From: Bradyrhizobium mercantei
GTDB taxonomy: Bacteria; Pseudomonadota; Alphaproteobacteria; Rhizobiales; Xanthobacteraceae
DNA length: 64,000 nucleotides
Assembly: GCF_001982635.1 (NCBI RefSeq)
Contig: NZ_MKFI01000003.1
Span: 434,001 to 498,000, forward strand
Reading direction: 5' to 3'
This document shows positions 1 to 9,024 of the stretch, piece after piece. Position numbers and translations under genes: made by a program. How positions within the stretch are numbered: position 1 is the stretch's first letter; each line of letters opens with the position of its first letter. The notes under the pieces were generated by a model. That model ran no database searches. It worked only from the letters and a program-made list of their open reading frames with translations, and was not told the origin of the DNA.

Positions 1-1
1 G

Positions 2-133
2 CGGATCGAGCAACCTGGTGATCTCGCGTCGGCATTGAAGTCCGCACTTGCAAGCAATCGGATCACCGTGATCGACGTCGTGACGGACTTCCTGTCAAGA
101 CCGCCGGAACCCTGGGTTCCGCCAAAGCGCTAA
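2..133 (+). CDS. C-terminal end of a TPP-dependent (acetolactate synthase-like) enzyme, partial
   Basis: The window opens inside a gene. The frame from base 2 reads 43 residues to a TAA at 131-133, including ASNRITVIDVVTD, which resembles the end of the pyrophosphate-binding domain of acetolactate synthase/benzoylformate decarboxylase-like enzymes (family pattern: ...RPAVIDVVTD...). The main part of the protein lies outside the window, so substrate and exact family cannot be decided. The MFS carrier starts 65 bp downstream on the same strand and could belong to the same catabolic operon. Confidence 0.55.
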   Translation, partial: RIEQPGDLASALKSALASNRITVIDVVTDFLSRPPEPWVPPKR

Positions 134-198
134 CGAATCACACTCGAAGAGAGGCGGTCGCTCCTCCAGCAGGCGACCTGCCACTGCGCGGAGATCCA

Positions 199-1530
199 AT
201 GTCGACAACGACTCTTACTGAAGCACCGACGGCCAAGTTATCGACGCATGACGAGCGCGCGCGACACGCCATCTACGGCGCGTTCTTCACCGAATTCGTC
301 GACATGTTCGATATTTATCTTCCGGTTGTTGTCCTGGCGCCGGTTCTATTTTATTTCCAGCCACCCGATCTTGGCCCGGGAAGAGCTGCGAGCCTCGCGT
401 CGCTTGTTTTCGTCACCACATTGTTGGGGCGTCCGCTGGGAGCGATCATCTTTGGCGTTATTGCCGACAGGAGAGGGCGGAGATTTGCCTCGATCTGGTC
501 GGTCGCCGGGTTTGCAGTGGTGACCTTGCTGATTGCTCTCCTGCCGGGATATCGCGACGTCGGCCTTTCTTCCTACCTCTGTCTCATCGGGCTGAGATTC
601 ATCGACGGAATTTTCCTGGGCGGCGGTTATACCGCATCTCATCCGTTGGCGTTGGAATATACTTCCAAAAGCAAACGCGGCTTCGTGGGTGGGCTTATCG
701 TCGCTGCGTTCGCCGCAGCCTATGTGGCGATAAGTGCCGTGGCCGCGATGATGTACTGGATCGCTCCGTTGGGTGGCCTCGAGTCGCCCTATGTCGCCTG
801 GGGTTGGCGTGTGCCTTTCGTGATTGGCAGCGTCCTTGCGGGTATTCTGGCGATCTACTATTGCCGCCAGGTTTCAGAGTCAGAGATCTGGAAATCAGAC
901 GTTGAAACGCCACGGTGCGGTGCGCCAGCCGTTTCCCGCAAGCGGCAGGCGACGACGCTCCTCCAGGTCCTGGTGCTGGTTACTGGTCTCTGGACGACGG
1001 AGTTCATGATCACACTGTACATGCCATCCGTTCTGTTCCCGCAAATACTTCATGTTACGGGAAGTCTGCTCACGTTTACGTTGATAGCGATCTACACGCT
1101 GGTCTTCTTCGGCTTCATCGCAGCAGGCATGATTGCACAGAGGATTGGACGCCGTCGCTTCTTTGTTTGGTCTCTTGTTCTCATCGCCACGGTCGGCGTC
1201 ATGCTCTACTACGTTCTGTCATGCAGCGCCGGTGCTTCATTCGGAACCCAGTTGCTGCTCGCGTGCTCGGTGTCGGTCTTGGTTACGTCGCCTTGGGGTG
1301 TCGTCGTCCCCTACATAAGCGAGCGTTTCGAGACCGGTTTCAGGGCAACCGGCTTCGGCATAGGTTGGAGCTTGTCATCGATCGTTCCGTCTTTCTACGC
1401 CTTCTACATTACGGCTTTAGACCAGGTCCTTCCTCCTGAGATGTCACCGTCAGTGCTGCTGCTGTGCGGCAGTATTCTCGCCCTCTGCGGTGCAATCGCC
1501 GGACCGGAGACCAAAGATGTCGATCTCTAG
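199..1530 (+). CDS. MFS transporter, metabolite:H+ symporter type
   Basis: A 443-residue inner-membrane carrier with about 12 hydrophobic segments. The loop between segments 2 and 3 carries the MFS signature GVIADRRGRRF (about residues 87-97), and the opening YGAFFTEFVDMFDIYLP resembles metabolite:H+ symporters that import organic acids. The substrate cannot be read from the sequence. It sits between a TPP-enzyme fragment and a periplasmic binding protein, all in the same direction, which suggests uptake and degradation of a carboxylic or aromatic compound. The length is normal for the family and no defect is visible. Confidence 0.85.
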   Translation: MSTTTLTEAPTAKLSTHDERARHAIYGAFFTEFVDMFDIYLPVVVLAPVLFYFQPPDLGPGRAASLASLVFVTTLLGRPLGAIIFGVIADRRGRRFASIWSVAGFAVVTLLIALLPGYRDVGLSSYLCLIGLRFIDGIFLGGGYTASHPLALEYTSKSKRGFVGGLIVAAFAAAYVAISAVAAMMYWIAPLGGLESPYVAWGWRVPFVIGSVLAGILAIYYCRQVSESEIWKSDVETPRCGAPAVSRKRQATTLLQVLVLVTGLWTTEFMITLYMPSVLFPQILHVTGSLLTFTLIAIYTLVFFGFIAAGMIAQRIGRRRFFVWSLVLIATVGVMLYYVLSCSAGASFGTQLLLACSVSVLVTSPWGVVVPYISERFETGFRATGFGIGWSLSSIVPSFYAFYITALDQVLPPEMSPSVLLLCGSILALCGAIAGPETKDVDL

Positions 1531-1547
1531 CGAAGAAGGGGAAACGC

Positions 1548-2762
1548 ATGCCACTCTCGCACCGCGTGGTCGCGGCGATCGTTTTCGCGCTTTCATGGAT
1601 GATCGGCGGCGGCGCAGGCGCGCAGCAGTCTGATTTGCCGATCAAGATCGGCGTCATGACCGATTTTGCCTCGGTTTATTCCGATATCGGTGGCGCCGGC
1701 AATGTTGAAGGCGCCAAGATGGCGATTGAGGATTTCGGCGGTAGCCTATTCGGTAAGCCGATCGAGCTCGTCACCGCGGATCCGCAGATGAAGGCCGACA
1801 ACGCCGCCGCCATCGCGCGCAAGTGGTACGAGACCGAGAACGTCGACATGATTGTCGATCTGCCGAGTTCGGCCATCGCGCTCGCTGCGATGGAAATGTC
1901 GAAGCAGTTCGGCAAGCTCCTGATCGCGACCGATGCCGCGAGCTCCGACATCACCGGACAATCATGCTCGCCCTACACGCTGCACTGGACCTACGACACC
2001 TACTCCAACGCGCACACCGTCGGCAGCGCTATCGCGAAGCAGGGCGGCGATACCTGGTTCTTCATCACGGCTAACTATGTATTCGGCCATTCGATCGAAC
2101 GCGACGTCAGCACTGTCGTGGAAGCGGCCGGGGGCAGAGTGCTCGGCAGCGCGCGGCATCCGCTCAACAGCTCGGACTTTTCGTCCTATCTCCTGCAAGC
2201 GCAGTCCTCCAAGGCCAAGATCATTGGGCTGGCCAACGCCGGCGGCGACCTCATCAACACCATCAAGCAGGCGGCCGAATTCGGCATCGTCGCCGGCGGG
2301 CAGAAGCTCGCCGCCATCGTCATGTTTATCTCGGACATTCACAGCCTCGGTTTGCAGCAGGCGCAGGGCCTTGTGGTGACCGAGGCCTATTACTGGGACC
2401 AGAACGACCGCACCCGCGCCTTCGGCAAGCGCTTCTTCGAGCGTACGAAGCGGATGCCGACCATGAACCAGGCCGCGACCTATAGCGCGACGCTACATTA
2501 TCTTAAGGCGGTGAAGGCCGCCGGCACGCGCGAGACCAAGGCGGTGCTAGCCAAGATGCGGGAGATGCCGGTGCACGACGCCTTCACCGATAACGGCTTT
2601 GTCCGCGAGGACGGGCGCATGGTGCACAGCATGTTCCTGTTCGAGGTGAAGAAGCCCGAGGAATCCAAATATCCGTGGGACTATTACAAGGTGCTCGCGG
2701 AAGTGCCGGGCGACCAGGCGTTCCGCCCGCTAAAGGACGGCGGCTGTCCGTATGTGAAGTAG
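1548..2762 (+). CDS. ABC transporter substrate-binding protein, branched-chain amino acid (Leu/Ile/Val-BP) type
   Basis: A periplasmic binding protein of about 404 residues, Peripla_BP_6/LivK type. I chose the ATG at 1548, preceded by AGAAGGGG, which gives a clean signal peptide (MPLSHRVVAAIVFALSWMIG, then GAGAQQ). The mature part begins IKIGVMTDFASVYSDIGG, the usual start of this fold. Relatives bind amino acids, amides, urea or aromatic acids. No permease or ATPase genes follow in the window, so it is an orphan here: it either works with a distant ABC transporter or is left over from a larger operon. The start lies 17 bp after the MFS gene. Confidence 0.85.
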   Translation: MPLSHRVVAAIVFALSWMIGGGAGAQQSDLPIKIGVMTDFASVYSDIGGAGNVEGAKMAIEDFGGSLFGKPIELVTADPQMKADNAAAIARKWYETENVDMIVDLPSSAIALAAMEMSKQFGKLLIATDAASSDITGQSCSPYTLHWTYDTYSNAHTVGSAIAKQGGDTWFFITANYVFGHSIERDVSTVVEAAGGRVLGSARHPLNSSDFSSYLLQAQSSKAKIIGLANAGGDLINTIKQAAEFGIVAGGQKLAAIVMFISDIHSLGLQQAQGLVVTEAYYWDQNDRTRAFGKRFFERTKRMPTMNQAATYSATLHYLKAVKAAGTRETKAVLAKMREMPVHDAFTDNGFVREDGRMVHSMFLFEVKKPEESKYPWDYYKVLAEVPGDQAFRPLKDGGCPYVK

Positions 2763-2793
2763 CTCTTGCAGCGCGGTGTTCGACTGAACCCAT

Positions 2794-2866
2794 CATTGCG
2801 AGGAGCGCGAGCGACGAAGCAATCCAGTTTTCTTCACGTAAATGCTGGATTGGTTCGCTGGCGCTC
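2794..2866. repeat. Bradyrhizobium-type dispersed palindromic repeat
   Basis: Between two genes lies CATTGCGAGGAGCGCGAGCG, then an inverted pair CAATCCAG (2820-2827) and CTGGATTG (2845-2852), then GGTTCGCTGGCGCTC. From memory, repeats of the form 'cattgcgaggagc...gacgaagcaatccag' are scattered in many copies in Bradyrhizobium and Rhodopseudomonas genomes. Only one copy occurs in this window, so its repeat status cannot be shown from the window itself. Confidence 0.5.
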
Positions 2867-2926
2867 AGCTTCGCTGGCGCTCCTGATGACGACGAGATGT
2901 GCCGGTTCGATCTTGCTTCGCCCCGT

Positions 2927-3335
2927 TTATCCCTTCCGCTGCTCGGCGAGCAGCTTTGCGCGGATGTCGGGCTTGGTCACCTTGCCGACCTTCGATCGTT
3001 GCAGGTCGTCCCATACCTCGATCTGCTTCGGCGCCTCTACGCTGCCGAACTGCGCCTTGACGAAGGCCATGACTGCCTTGGGGTGGACGCGCTGGCCGGC
3101 GCGGGTGCACCACGTCGACGATGCACTCGCCCCATTTGTCATCGGGTCGCCCGATGACGGCGCAATCCTCCACCGCCCGCCTCGTGCACCTGCAGCGCGT
3201 TCTCCACCTCCGGAATAGACGTTGAAGCCGTCGGTGATGACCAATCCGTGGTGCGATCGGCGATGTAGAGGACGTTGTCCTTGTCGAGATAGCCGATGTC
3301 GCCGTTATGATGCCAGCCGTGGACCGAGGCGTTCG
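2927..3335 (-). pseudogene. remnant of an acyl-CoA synthetase (AMP-dependent ligase), C-terminal part
   Basis: Three reverse-strand frames must be joined to rebuild the C-terminal domain of a fatty-acyl/aryl-CoA ligase: HGWHHNGDIGYLDKDNVLYI, then VITDGFNVYSGG, PEVENALQVHEA, and AVMAFVKAQFGSVEAPKQIE followed by RSKVGKVTKPDIR. These match the hinge and C-terminal lysine region of the ANL superfamily. At least three frameshifts are needed and the N-terminal domain is missing, so it is a dead fragment. It is one of several broken genes in the first 8 kb. Confidence 0.75.
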
Positions 3336-3617
3336 CGGGTCGGCGTTCGCGTCCAAATGACGTCACGCCTGGAAGAGGTAGTAAGTTCGCCAAGGACGCC
3401 CGAGCCGCCCTCGTCAACGCTCGGCCGTTCATCAGCTAGCGGCACACGTCGCGAGATCGGAGGAGTTTCGAGCCCGCCTCTCAGAGAGACGCTCTCGCGA
3501 CGTAGCGCTTTCTCCCGCGCAAGTAGCTTCGTTCAGTCAACCAGCTGACCACTACCTTAGCCGCAACCGGCAGGCCCGAGAATGGAGAGGTAGGTCCAGG
3601 GGCGGATCCCCAGCGGC

Positions 3618-4367
3618 TCAGAGAACGGATAGTAGGCGGCCGGCGCCGGCAATTCTCTCATCAACTCCGGCAAGCCTCAAGGAATGCCATAACGTCGCCG
3701 TCGTCGACGTCACAACGGGTCTGCCGAGTTCTTCTTCGAGCACCTCTGCGACCAAGTGTGAACGCGTGTTCAGGCAAGTGATGACAAGGGCATCGGCTTT
3801 CGCTGACCAACCTCTCCGGGCGAGGTCGAGAAGCGCCGCCGCGCCGGGCGCAGCGAGGCCGAACGTATCCGAGATGTTGAGATTGGCCGAGCCTTCGATC
3901 CGGAGGCCGGAATTCTCGAAGAAGCGATGTTCCATGGCGTCGATCTCATCGGTGTAGGGCGACACGATCGAGACGCGACGGACGTCCAGGGCGGTGAGCG
4001 CGGCCAGAATGCTATGCGTAGCCGTCGTTGCCTTGGCGCCGCTTTGCCGCTCAATCTCCTCGCGCAGGTGCTCGTCGTAGGCCTGCCCCTGGACGATGCT
4101 GGACGCCGTGCAGCAGTACGCGATGACGGCGGGCCTACAACTCGCGATCTGGCGGACGGCCAGCATTCCGTCGGACCGATCCATTTCGGTGATGCCATCA
4201 GGGGTAAGGCGCGGCGGCATCAGCATCCGCGAGGCGTGCAGGCTCGCCCTCGTTGGAAGGACGGCCGAAAACCACGGTTCGACAACGGTGTTGATGCTCG
4301 GAACTACCACGCCCAGCCGAACGGTCGTGCCCTCGTTCGGTTGCATGTTTCTGTCACCTGCCGTCAT
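3618..4367 (-). CDS. maleate isomerase / arylmalonate decarboxylase-family protein (Asp/Glu racemase superfamily)
   Basis: A 249-residue cytoplasmic enzyme. The opening LGVVVPSINTVVEPWF and the two cysteine segments YCCTASS (about residues 84-90) and ITCLNTRS (about 196-203) are the layout of maleate cis-trans isomerase and related racemases, where two facing cysteines act as acid and base. The start is supported by the strong Shine-Dalgarno AGGAGGTAACC just upstream. Maleate isomerase (maleate to fumarate) is the best guess; arylmalonate decarboxylase or another isomerase remains possible. It is followed 3' by the repeat and pseudogene region and preceded by an Old Yellow Enzyme gene on the same strand. 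Confidence 0.75.
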   Translation of the reverse strand: MTAGDRNMQPNEGTTVRLGVVVPSINTVVEPWFSAVLPTRASLHASRMLMPPRLTPDGITEMDRSDGMLAVRQIASCRPAVIAYCCTASSIVQGQAYDEHLREEIERQSGAKATTATHSILAALTALDVRRVSIVSPYTDEIDAMEHRFFENSGLRIEGSANLNISDTFGLAAPGAAALLDLARRGWSAKADALVITCLNTRSHLVAEVLEEELGRPVVTSTTATLWHSLRLAGVDERIAGAGRLLSVL

Positions 4368-4409
4368 GAGGTTACCTCCTTGAATAGTGACGCCGTTGAA
4401 ATGCCATAC

Positions 4410-5489
4410 TCAAGTTGTTGGGTAGTCGAGATATCCTTGGGCGCCCTGCGTGTAGAAAAAGGCGGCGTCTGGCTCACGGAGCTCTTCGCCGTGCCTCAAA
4501 AGCTCGGGTAGATTCGGGTTCGCGATGTAGGGGCGGCCGAACGAGATCGCATCGGCCTCGCCAGCTCTGATAGCGGCCACGGAATCGTCTTTCTTGTAGT
4601 CCGTGTTCAGGATCAGCGGCGCTCGAAAAAGCTTACGGATGATCGGCGCCAGATCGTACTTCCCGGCGCCAGGCCGGAAAGTGCTGCCCGGCCGAGACGC
4701 ATTCATCTCGAGGAACGCGAGGCCGATCCGGTCGAGTGCCAGGGCTGCTGCCGGGAAGATTGCCGCGTTGTTGCTGTCGGCACAGCCTTGACGATGCTCG
4801 TCGTTTGGAGAGAGGCGGACAGCTGTTCGATCGGACCCTATAACCTCCGCGAGGGCTTCGGTCACCTGCACCAGGAGGCGGATACGGTTCTCGATCGGGC
4901 CGCCATATGAGTCCGTCCGGAAGTTCGTGCCATCTCGTAGGAACTGGTCGATGAGATAGCCGTTGGCGGCGTGGAGCTGCACACCGTCAAAGCCTGCCTT
5001 CATCGCGTTTTCGGCCGCGCGGCGATAGTCCTGAATGATATCCGCAATCTCAACTTCCTGTAACGATCGGGCCAGCTCATAGGGTTTGTTGCCCTCGTAG
5101 GTGTGGGCATGAGACGGTGCCGTTGTTGCAGAGGGAGCCACGGGCGCCTTTCCTCCTAGGAAGCTTGGATGCACCAGGCGTCCCATGTGCCAGAGCTGAC
5201 AGAAAATACGGCCGCCGGCTTGGTGGACTGCTTCGGTAATCGGCTTCCATGCCGCGACTTGGTCGTCGCGCCAGATGCCAGGCGCGAACGGCCAGCCGAG
5301 GCCTTGCTGGCTGATTCCCGTTGCCTCAGTGATGATCAGACCGGCTGACGCACGTTGACGATAGTAGTCGACCATAATAGGGGTCGGAACGTGGTCGATC
5401 GTAGCGCGCGCTCTCGTCAAGGGCGCCATGATGATTCGGTTCGGGGCTGTGATCGCCCCCAGCTTTATCGGCTCAAAGAGAGTTGACAT
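4410..5489 (-). CDS. NADH:flavin oxidoreductase, Old Yellow Enzyme family
   Basis: A 359-residue FMN-dependent ene-reductase. The start at 5489 gives MSTLFEPIKLGAITAPNRII, the canonical N-terminus; an upstream ATG would add 35 unlike residues. Visible landmarks are MAPLTRARA, QLWHMGR (FMN/substrate site), FDGVQLHAANGYLIDQFL with the conserved His-Asn pair, YGGPIENR, and the C-terminal SFGRPYIANP phosphate loop. Such enzymes reduce activated alkenes, nitro-esters or N-ethylmaleimide with NAD(P)H. The neighbouring maleate isomerase-like gene, 42 bp downstream, hints at unsaturated dicarboxylic or maleimide-type substrates (inference). Confidence 0.88.
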   Translation of the reverse strand: MSTLFEPIKLGAITAPNRIIMAPLTRARATIDHVPTPIMVDYYRQRASAGLIITEATGISQQGLGWPFAPGIWRDDQVAAWKPITEAVHQAGGRIFCQLWHMGRLVHPSFLGGKAPVAPSATTAPSHAHTYEGNKPYELARSLQEVEIADIIQDYRRAAENAMKAGFDGVQLHAANGYLIDQFLRDGTNFRTDSYGGPIENRIRLLVQVTEALAEVIGSDRTAVRLSPNDEHRQGCADSNNAAIFPAAALALDRIGLAFLEMNASRPGSTFRPGAGKYDLAPIIRKLFRAPLILNTDYKKDDSVAAIRAGEADAISFGRPYIANPNLPELLRHGEELREPDAAFFYTQGAQGYLDYPTT

Positions 5490-5625
5490 CACATCCTCAC
5501 TGTTCGGTTTAACGTGTGGTTCCCGTGGAAAACTAATGCTCGACCAAGGACGCTTCCCGTCGGAAAGAGGGGCCGGACCACGGGCCTGTCCCAATCCACG
5601 CAGACGCCTCCGCTGCCTCGGCCAA

Positions 5626-6052
5626 TCATTCCGCGGCGATTGCTGGTTTGGCCCATTCCGTGTTCTTCACGAACGCGTCGAGCCGGATATGTACGACATG
5701 GTTGCTGTGGTTGCTCGCCATGTTGGTCGCGGTGATCAGTGCAACCTCCTGGAGCTTCCGGTAGGAACAATCCCGGCCATGAAGGCTTCAAGGCCTCGAT
5801 CAGAAAAGAGTCCACGCTGCCCGTTGATGAACTGCGCGAAGTGATGGTGCGTCTCGAGCTTGGCGCTAGGCAATTTCGGGCCCGCCCTGAGGGTGTCCAA
5901 GACTTCTGGAGCCATCTCGATAAGTGTCTTGCGCCGGCCGAATAACCCGACATGCAATGGTGCCAGCACTTCGACTCAATCTTATCGAGGATATCGCGGG
6001 ACGCGTCGGCAGCTATTTCAATTGAACAAGCTTTGAGTCCGGTCATGGTCAT
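5626..6052 (-). pseudogene. broken carboxymuconolactone decarboxylase/AhpD-like gene
   Basis: Pieces in different reverse frames rebuild a peroxidase-related CMD-family protein: IEIAADASRDILDKIESK, then APEVLDTLRAGPKLPSAKLE, FAQFINGQRGLFSDRGLEAF, and after another shift NMASNHSNHVVHIRLDAF ending in AKPAIAAE and TGA at 5626-5628. The order and spacing match known family members ('LRAG..L.D.KLEAL..F...V...RGWVS', 'NYTNHIA.TPLD'). At least two frameshifts make it non-functional. It precedes the Old Yellow Enzyme gene on the same strand and may once have been cotranscribed with it. Confidence 0.65.
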
Positions 6053-6590
6053 TCACCTGCATCGATCGACCTTCTACATGTGTCTAACTCTCTGCGTTGC
6101 CAAATCCGGCTAAATGCATGCGCCCATAACGGGAGGCATATGCGTGGCCCACCGGTAATGGGCGAAGGGCCTTTCGGACGAGTGGGGTGAAAGGCGCCTT
6201 ACGTCCGACCACCATACGCATCTCATTATGGCGGCATTCGCCCAGCGCTATGTCGGCTGGCTAGTTCTCAGCCAAACTATGTTCAACAGATGCGCTGTGT
6301 TCTGGCTTCCGAGGTCCGTTGTGATTCGGATTCTGGCATCCTTATTCTGCCAAACATGGTGACGCGCGTTCCGAACGCGGAGATCGGGCCGTGCAGAACC
6401 TGACCCATCTGGGAGAGCTCGTCTCGAGCGGTACATGATTATCGCGGTGGGCCGGCGGTACACTCGAGCCCGCAACCGTCGTCGGGCAGGTCGCCCGTCC
6501 AATGTGCCACACGCACCACCTCGAGCGGATGGGGCTCGCGTCGGTCGCGCGTGTATGTCAGAATGTTATTTCGTCAAGCACTGTTTGTTC
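6053..6590. other. 538-bp stretch without a recognisable gene
   Basis: Only short, unconvincing reading frames are present on either strand. One reverse-strand frame (about 6250-6500) has no family resemblance. The stretch lies between a pseudogene and a LysR regulator. It may hold the LysR promoter and debris of genes lost from the decaying segment, but nothing specific was found. Confidence 0.4.
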
Positions 6591-7532
6591 ATGAAGACTC
6601 GACATCTCGACCTCCATTTGCTGCGATGCTTTTCGGTCTTGATAGCGGAAAGGCACGTGACCCGTGCGGCGGAACGTCTGAATACTTCGCAACCCGCGCT
6701 TAGTGCAACTTTGGGCAGGCTGCGCAAGCTCTTTGACGATCCTCTGCTGGTTCGCACCGAAAAAGGGATGTTTCTGACCGATCGCGCGATCGAGATCGGC
6801 CGATCTGTCGATGCCGCGCTGGCGTTGATCGACGGGACTCTTCACTCGAACGGGATATTCAATCCTGCAACGGCAGTGCACAAATTCCAGATTGCCGCGA
6901 GCGAGTCCGTGACGCTGGCCATCATGCCCAGCCTTATTTCTCGCGTGCATCAACTCGCGCCCAGCGTGACGCTTTGTGTTCGCGTTCCCGATCTGGCTAG
7001 GATAAAGCAGGCATTGGAGGAGGCGCAGACCGATATTCTGATTAGCTTTACAAAGAGCGCGCCATCAGGACTTCGATCGTCGACACTTCTTCGCCAATCG
7101 CTGAAAGTCATAGTCGCAAAGAATCATCCCGACATCCGGGACTCGTTGAGCATCGAGCAGTTTGTTCGTTGGCCACACGCGGGGCATCTCATCGATACGC
7201 GCGAGGGATCCACGATTGAGAAAGCGGTTGAAAAATCTTTGAATCGCCTTGGCCTAAGGCGATCAATGGGAGCCTGGTTGCCGTCCGCTGTTTCTCTGAT
7301 TTCCATCGTTGCGGGAGGGCCATTCATCGCGACCGTGCCCGAGGCAATTGCAAATCGATTGGTCGACGGGGCCGGGGTAAGAACCTTCGATCCACCGCTG
7401 ATGCTTGACGAGGCACGCATCGGGATGTTTTGGCACGACCGTATGCAGGACAATTCCGCACATCGTTGGCTACGGGGGGTGTTGCGAACGATTGTGTCGG
7501 AGCTAAAATTCGAGCAAGCACCTCAAAGATAG
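6591..7532 (+). CDS. LysR-family transcriptional regulator
   Basis: About 313 residues. The first 60 form the LysR winged helix-turn-helix (HLDLHLLRCFSVLIAERHVT, AAERLNTSQPALSATLGRLR); the rest is the periplasmic-binding-like effector domain. The ATG at 6591 gives the usual N-terminus, and the frame extends upstream without family similarity. LysR proteins usually control a divergent or nearby catabolic operon and are induced by its substrate. The nearest candidates are the Old Yellow Enzyme/maleate isomerase pair. No target can be shown from the sequence. Confidence 0.88.
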   Translation: MKTRHLDLHLLRCFSVLIAERHVTRAAERLNTSQPALSATLGRLRKLFDDPLLVRTEKGMFLTDRAIEIGRSVDAALALIDGTLHSNGIFNPATAVHKFQIAASESVTLAIMPSLISRVHQLAPSVTLCVRVPDLARIKQALEEAQTDILISFTKSAPSGLRSSTLLRQSLKVIVAKNHPDIRDSLSIEQFVRWPHAGHLIDTREGSTIEKAVEKSLNRLGLRRSMGAWLPSAVSLISIVAGGPFIATVPEAIANRLVDGAGVRTFDPPLMLDEARIGMFWHDRMQDNSAHRWLRGVLRTIVSELKFEQAPQR

Positions 7533-7536
7533 CGTA

Positions 7537-8129
7537 TCATGCCGAATTATCGACGTGAACTGCAGATAGCTCCGTCTTCGTGAGGACCCGTTCGCGGCTT
7601 CCTGGTTGCACGGGTCGATTGGTGCCGAGAACCGGGTTCCCGGCAATGTCGAGGCCCTCGCGTATTGCCCAGTTGAACATTGAAGACAGGGCTGTACGGG
7701 CGCGGTCTGCTGAGACGGCTCCATGAGCTGATGCGATTTGAGCGATACGAGCCGAGATATGACGGCGGCTGACCAGGAAAACCGAGACGGGATGCAAGGG
7801 TTTCCAACTGACCAACAAGTAGCGTTCGATTTCCGAATAGGTCCGGGGCTTTAGCCTTTGTTTGGCGTTCCGGAGATATTGATCCGCGATTGCCCGGAGT
7901 GTGTCGGCCGCCTGCAGGCGCGTCTTGGCTTTTTCGTCCGCCGAATCTTTACCGTTGGCAACGAGGCCCAAAAGCCGCTTGGCCTCCTTGCGTGCGAGCC
8001 CGGGCGTCCAAGGGCACCATGAGGATCGATGGTGACAAAGCGCTGCCGACCGAACACTCCGTACTTTGAGGACGTAGGTCGCTTGGTCCTGTTGACGCCG
8101 AACATCTCGCCGATCTCTATGCCAGATAG
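7537..8129 (-). pseudogene. truncated, frameshifted tyrosine-type integrase
   Basis: The reverse strand carries the N-terminal half of a phage/island integrase: an arm-binding DUF4102-like part split over two frames (KYGVFGRQRFVTIDPHGA in one, ARKEAKRLLGLVANGKDSAD in the other), then a core-binding SAM-like domain (TYSEIERYLLVSWKPLHPVS, ARTALSSMFNWAIREG). The reading frame stops before the catalytic Arg...His-x-x-Arg...Tyr domain, so the protein cannot recombine DNA. Its 5' end lies against a tRNA-like remnant, the normal position of an integrase beside its attachment site. Confidence 0.8.
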
Positions 8130-8165
8130 CCTGAAGCGTCAGGTTCAAATTTTGTCCCCACAACC
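8130..8165 (+). other. 3'-end remnant of an initiator tRNA (fMet), probable old attachment site
   Basis: The bases CCTGAAGCGTCAGGTTCAAA, followed by TTTTGTCCCCACAACC, match the anticodon-stem end, T-arm and acceptor 3' strand of bacterial tRNA-fMet (expected ...GGTTCAAATCCTGTCCCCGCAACCA), with several changes. No 5' half is present, so it is not a functional tRNA. It abuts the integrase remnant, which fits a duplicated att site left by an integrating element. The identification rests on recall of the fMet sequence. Confidence 0.55.
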
Positions 8166-8200
8166 GGCTAAGACGCTGCAACTGCAGTGCAAATCAGAAC

Positions 8201-8227
8201 GCCGCCCGTGAGGGCAGCTTTTCTTTT
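8201..8227 (+). terminator. Rho-independent terminator-like hairpin
   Basis: GCCGCCC (8201-8207), loop GTGA, then GGGCAGC (8212-8218) with one mismatch, followed by a T-rich run TTTTCTTTT. It lies about 35 bp after the tRNA-fMet remnant, where a tRNA terminator would sit, and may have been carried with it. Confidence 0.5.
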
Positions 8228-8336
8228 GGTCGCCTCCAACACGACATGCAAGGGACCCACGCCGTCACGACCAAGTCGCGAATGCGGGGTGACGCTTGGT
8301 CAATAGCAGCCGATGGTTTTCGTAGCATCGACAGGT

Positions 8337-9023
8337 CTACGCGAGGAACGCCTGACCGCCGAATGGATCGGAGGCGGCCTGACTGTTTGACCGTGGAATT
8401 CGTATTCCTCTCTTCTTCTTGTCACGCAGGGTGACGTACATCATCGCGGTCATTAAGGCGTCGTTGAACGCGTCATGTTGAGGAAGCGAAGGGATTTCGA
8501 GGTCCGCGAGAATTGCGGAGAACGAGAGGTCGACCGAGATGTTAGGGGGCGCATCACCGTACTTCAGCTCGTAGTAGAGACTGGAGATATCGATGCGAGG
8601 ATTTGGCAGCTCGATTCCAATGAAGGGAAGGATATGTTTATCCAGCATCGCGATGTCGAAATCGACGTAGTATCCGACGAGCGGTCGCCCGCCGACAAAA
8701 TGCAGGAGGTCGTGTAGCAATTTCCGGATCGGGGCTTGATGCTCAACGTCGACCTGACGCAGATGGTGGATCTTGATCGCATCCGTCCGCATTCTTGCAT
8801 CGGGGCGTACCACCCTCTCGAAGCGCTCGCTTGTCAGAATGCGATTGCCTCTGATCTTGACTGCGCCAATGCTTATGATGTCATCCGTACGTACGTTTAG
8901 CCCCGTGGTCTCGCAATCGATAGCGACAACTTCGTCCACGGGACCGCGCTTGAACATGAATCGGTATGACTGGTCACTTATCGAAGCTTGGTGAAACAGG
9001 CGTTTGATCGCGCGGGGTATCAC
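8337..9023 (-). CDS. DEDDh 3'-5' exonuclease (DNA polymerase III epsilon-like)
   Basis: About 228 residues. It carries the three exonuclease motifs: AIDCETTG (motif I, Asp and Glu), VGYYVDFDIAMLDK (motif II) and HDAFNDALMT (motif III). These chelate two metal ions for nucleotide removal from 3' ends. I place the start at a GTG at 9023, right after the stop of the DUF294 gene; an ATG at 9095 would add 24 low-complexity residues and overlap that gene by about 70 bp. Genes of this type recur beside DUF294 proteins and acetate permease/acs loci in many proteobacteria, so a role in acetate-linked signalling or nucleotide turnover rather than replication is likely (inference). Confidence 0.8.
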   Translation of the reverse strand: MIPRAIKRLFHQASISDQSYRFMFKRGPVDEVVAIDCETTGLNVRTDDIISIGAVKIRGNRILTSERFERVVRPDARMRTDAIKIHHLRQVDVEHQAPIRKLLHDLLHFVGGRPLVGYYVDFDIAMLDKHILPFIGIELPNPRIDISSLYYELKYGDAPPNISVDLSFSAILADLEIPSLPQHDAFNDALMTAMMYVTLRDKKKRGIRIPRSNSQAASDPFGGQAFLA

Positions 9024-9024
9024 G

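Noticed and set aside
2770..3220. forward open frames over the acyl-CoA ligase remnant
   Set aside because: They mirror the ligase pieces on the reverse strand and have no similarity of their own.
8130..8165. intact tRNA gene
   Set aside because: Only the 3' part is present and the T-stem and acceptor carry changes; no 5' half or anticodon arm precedes it.
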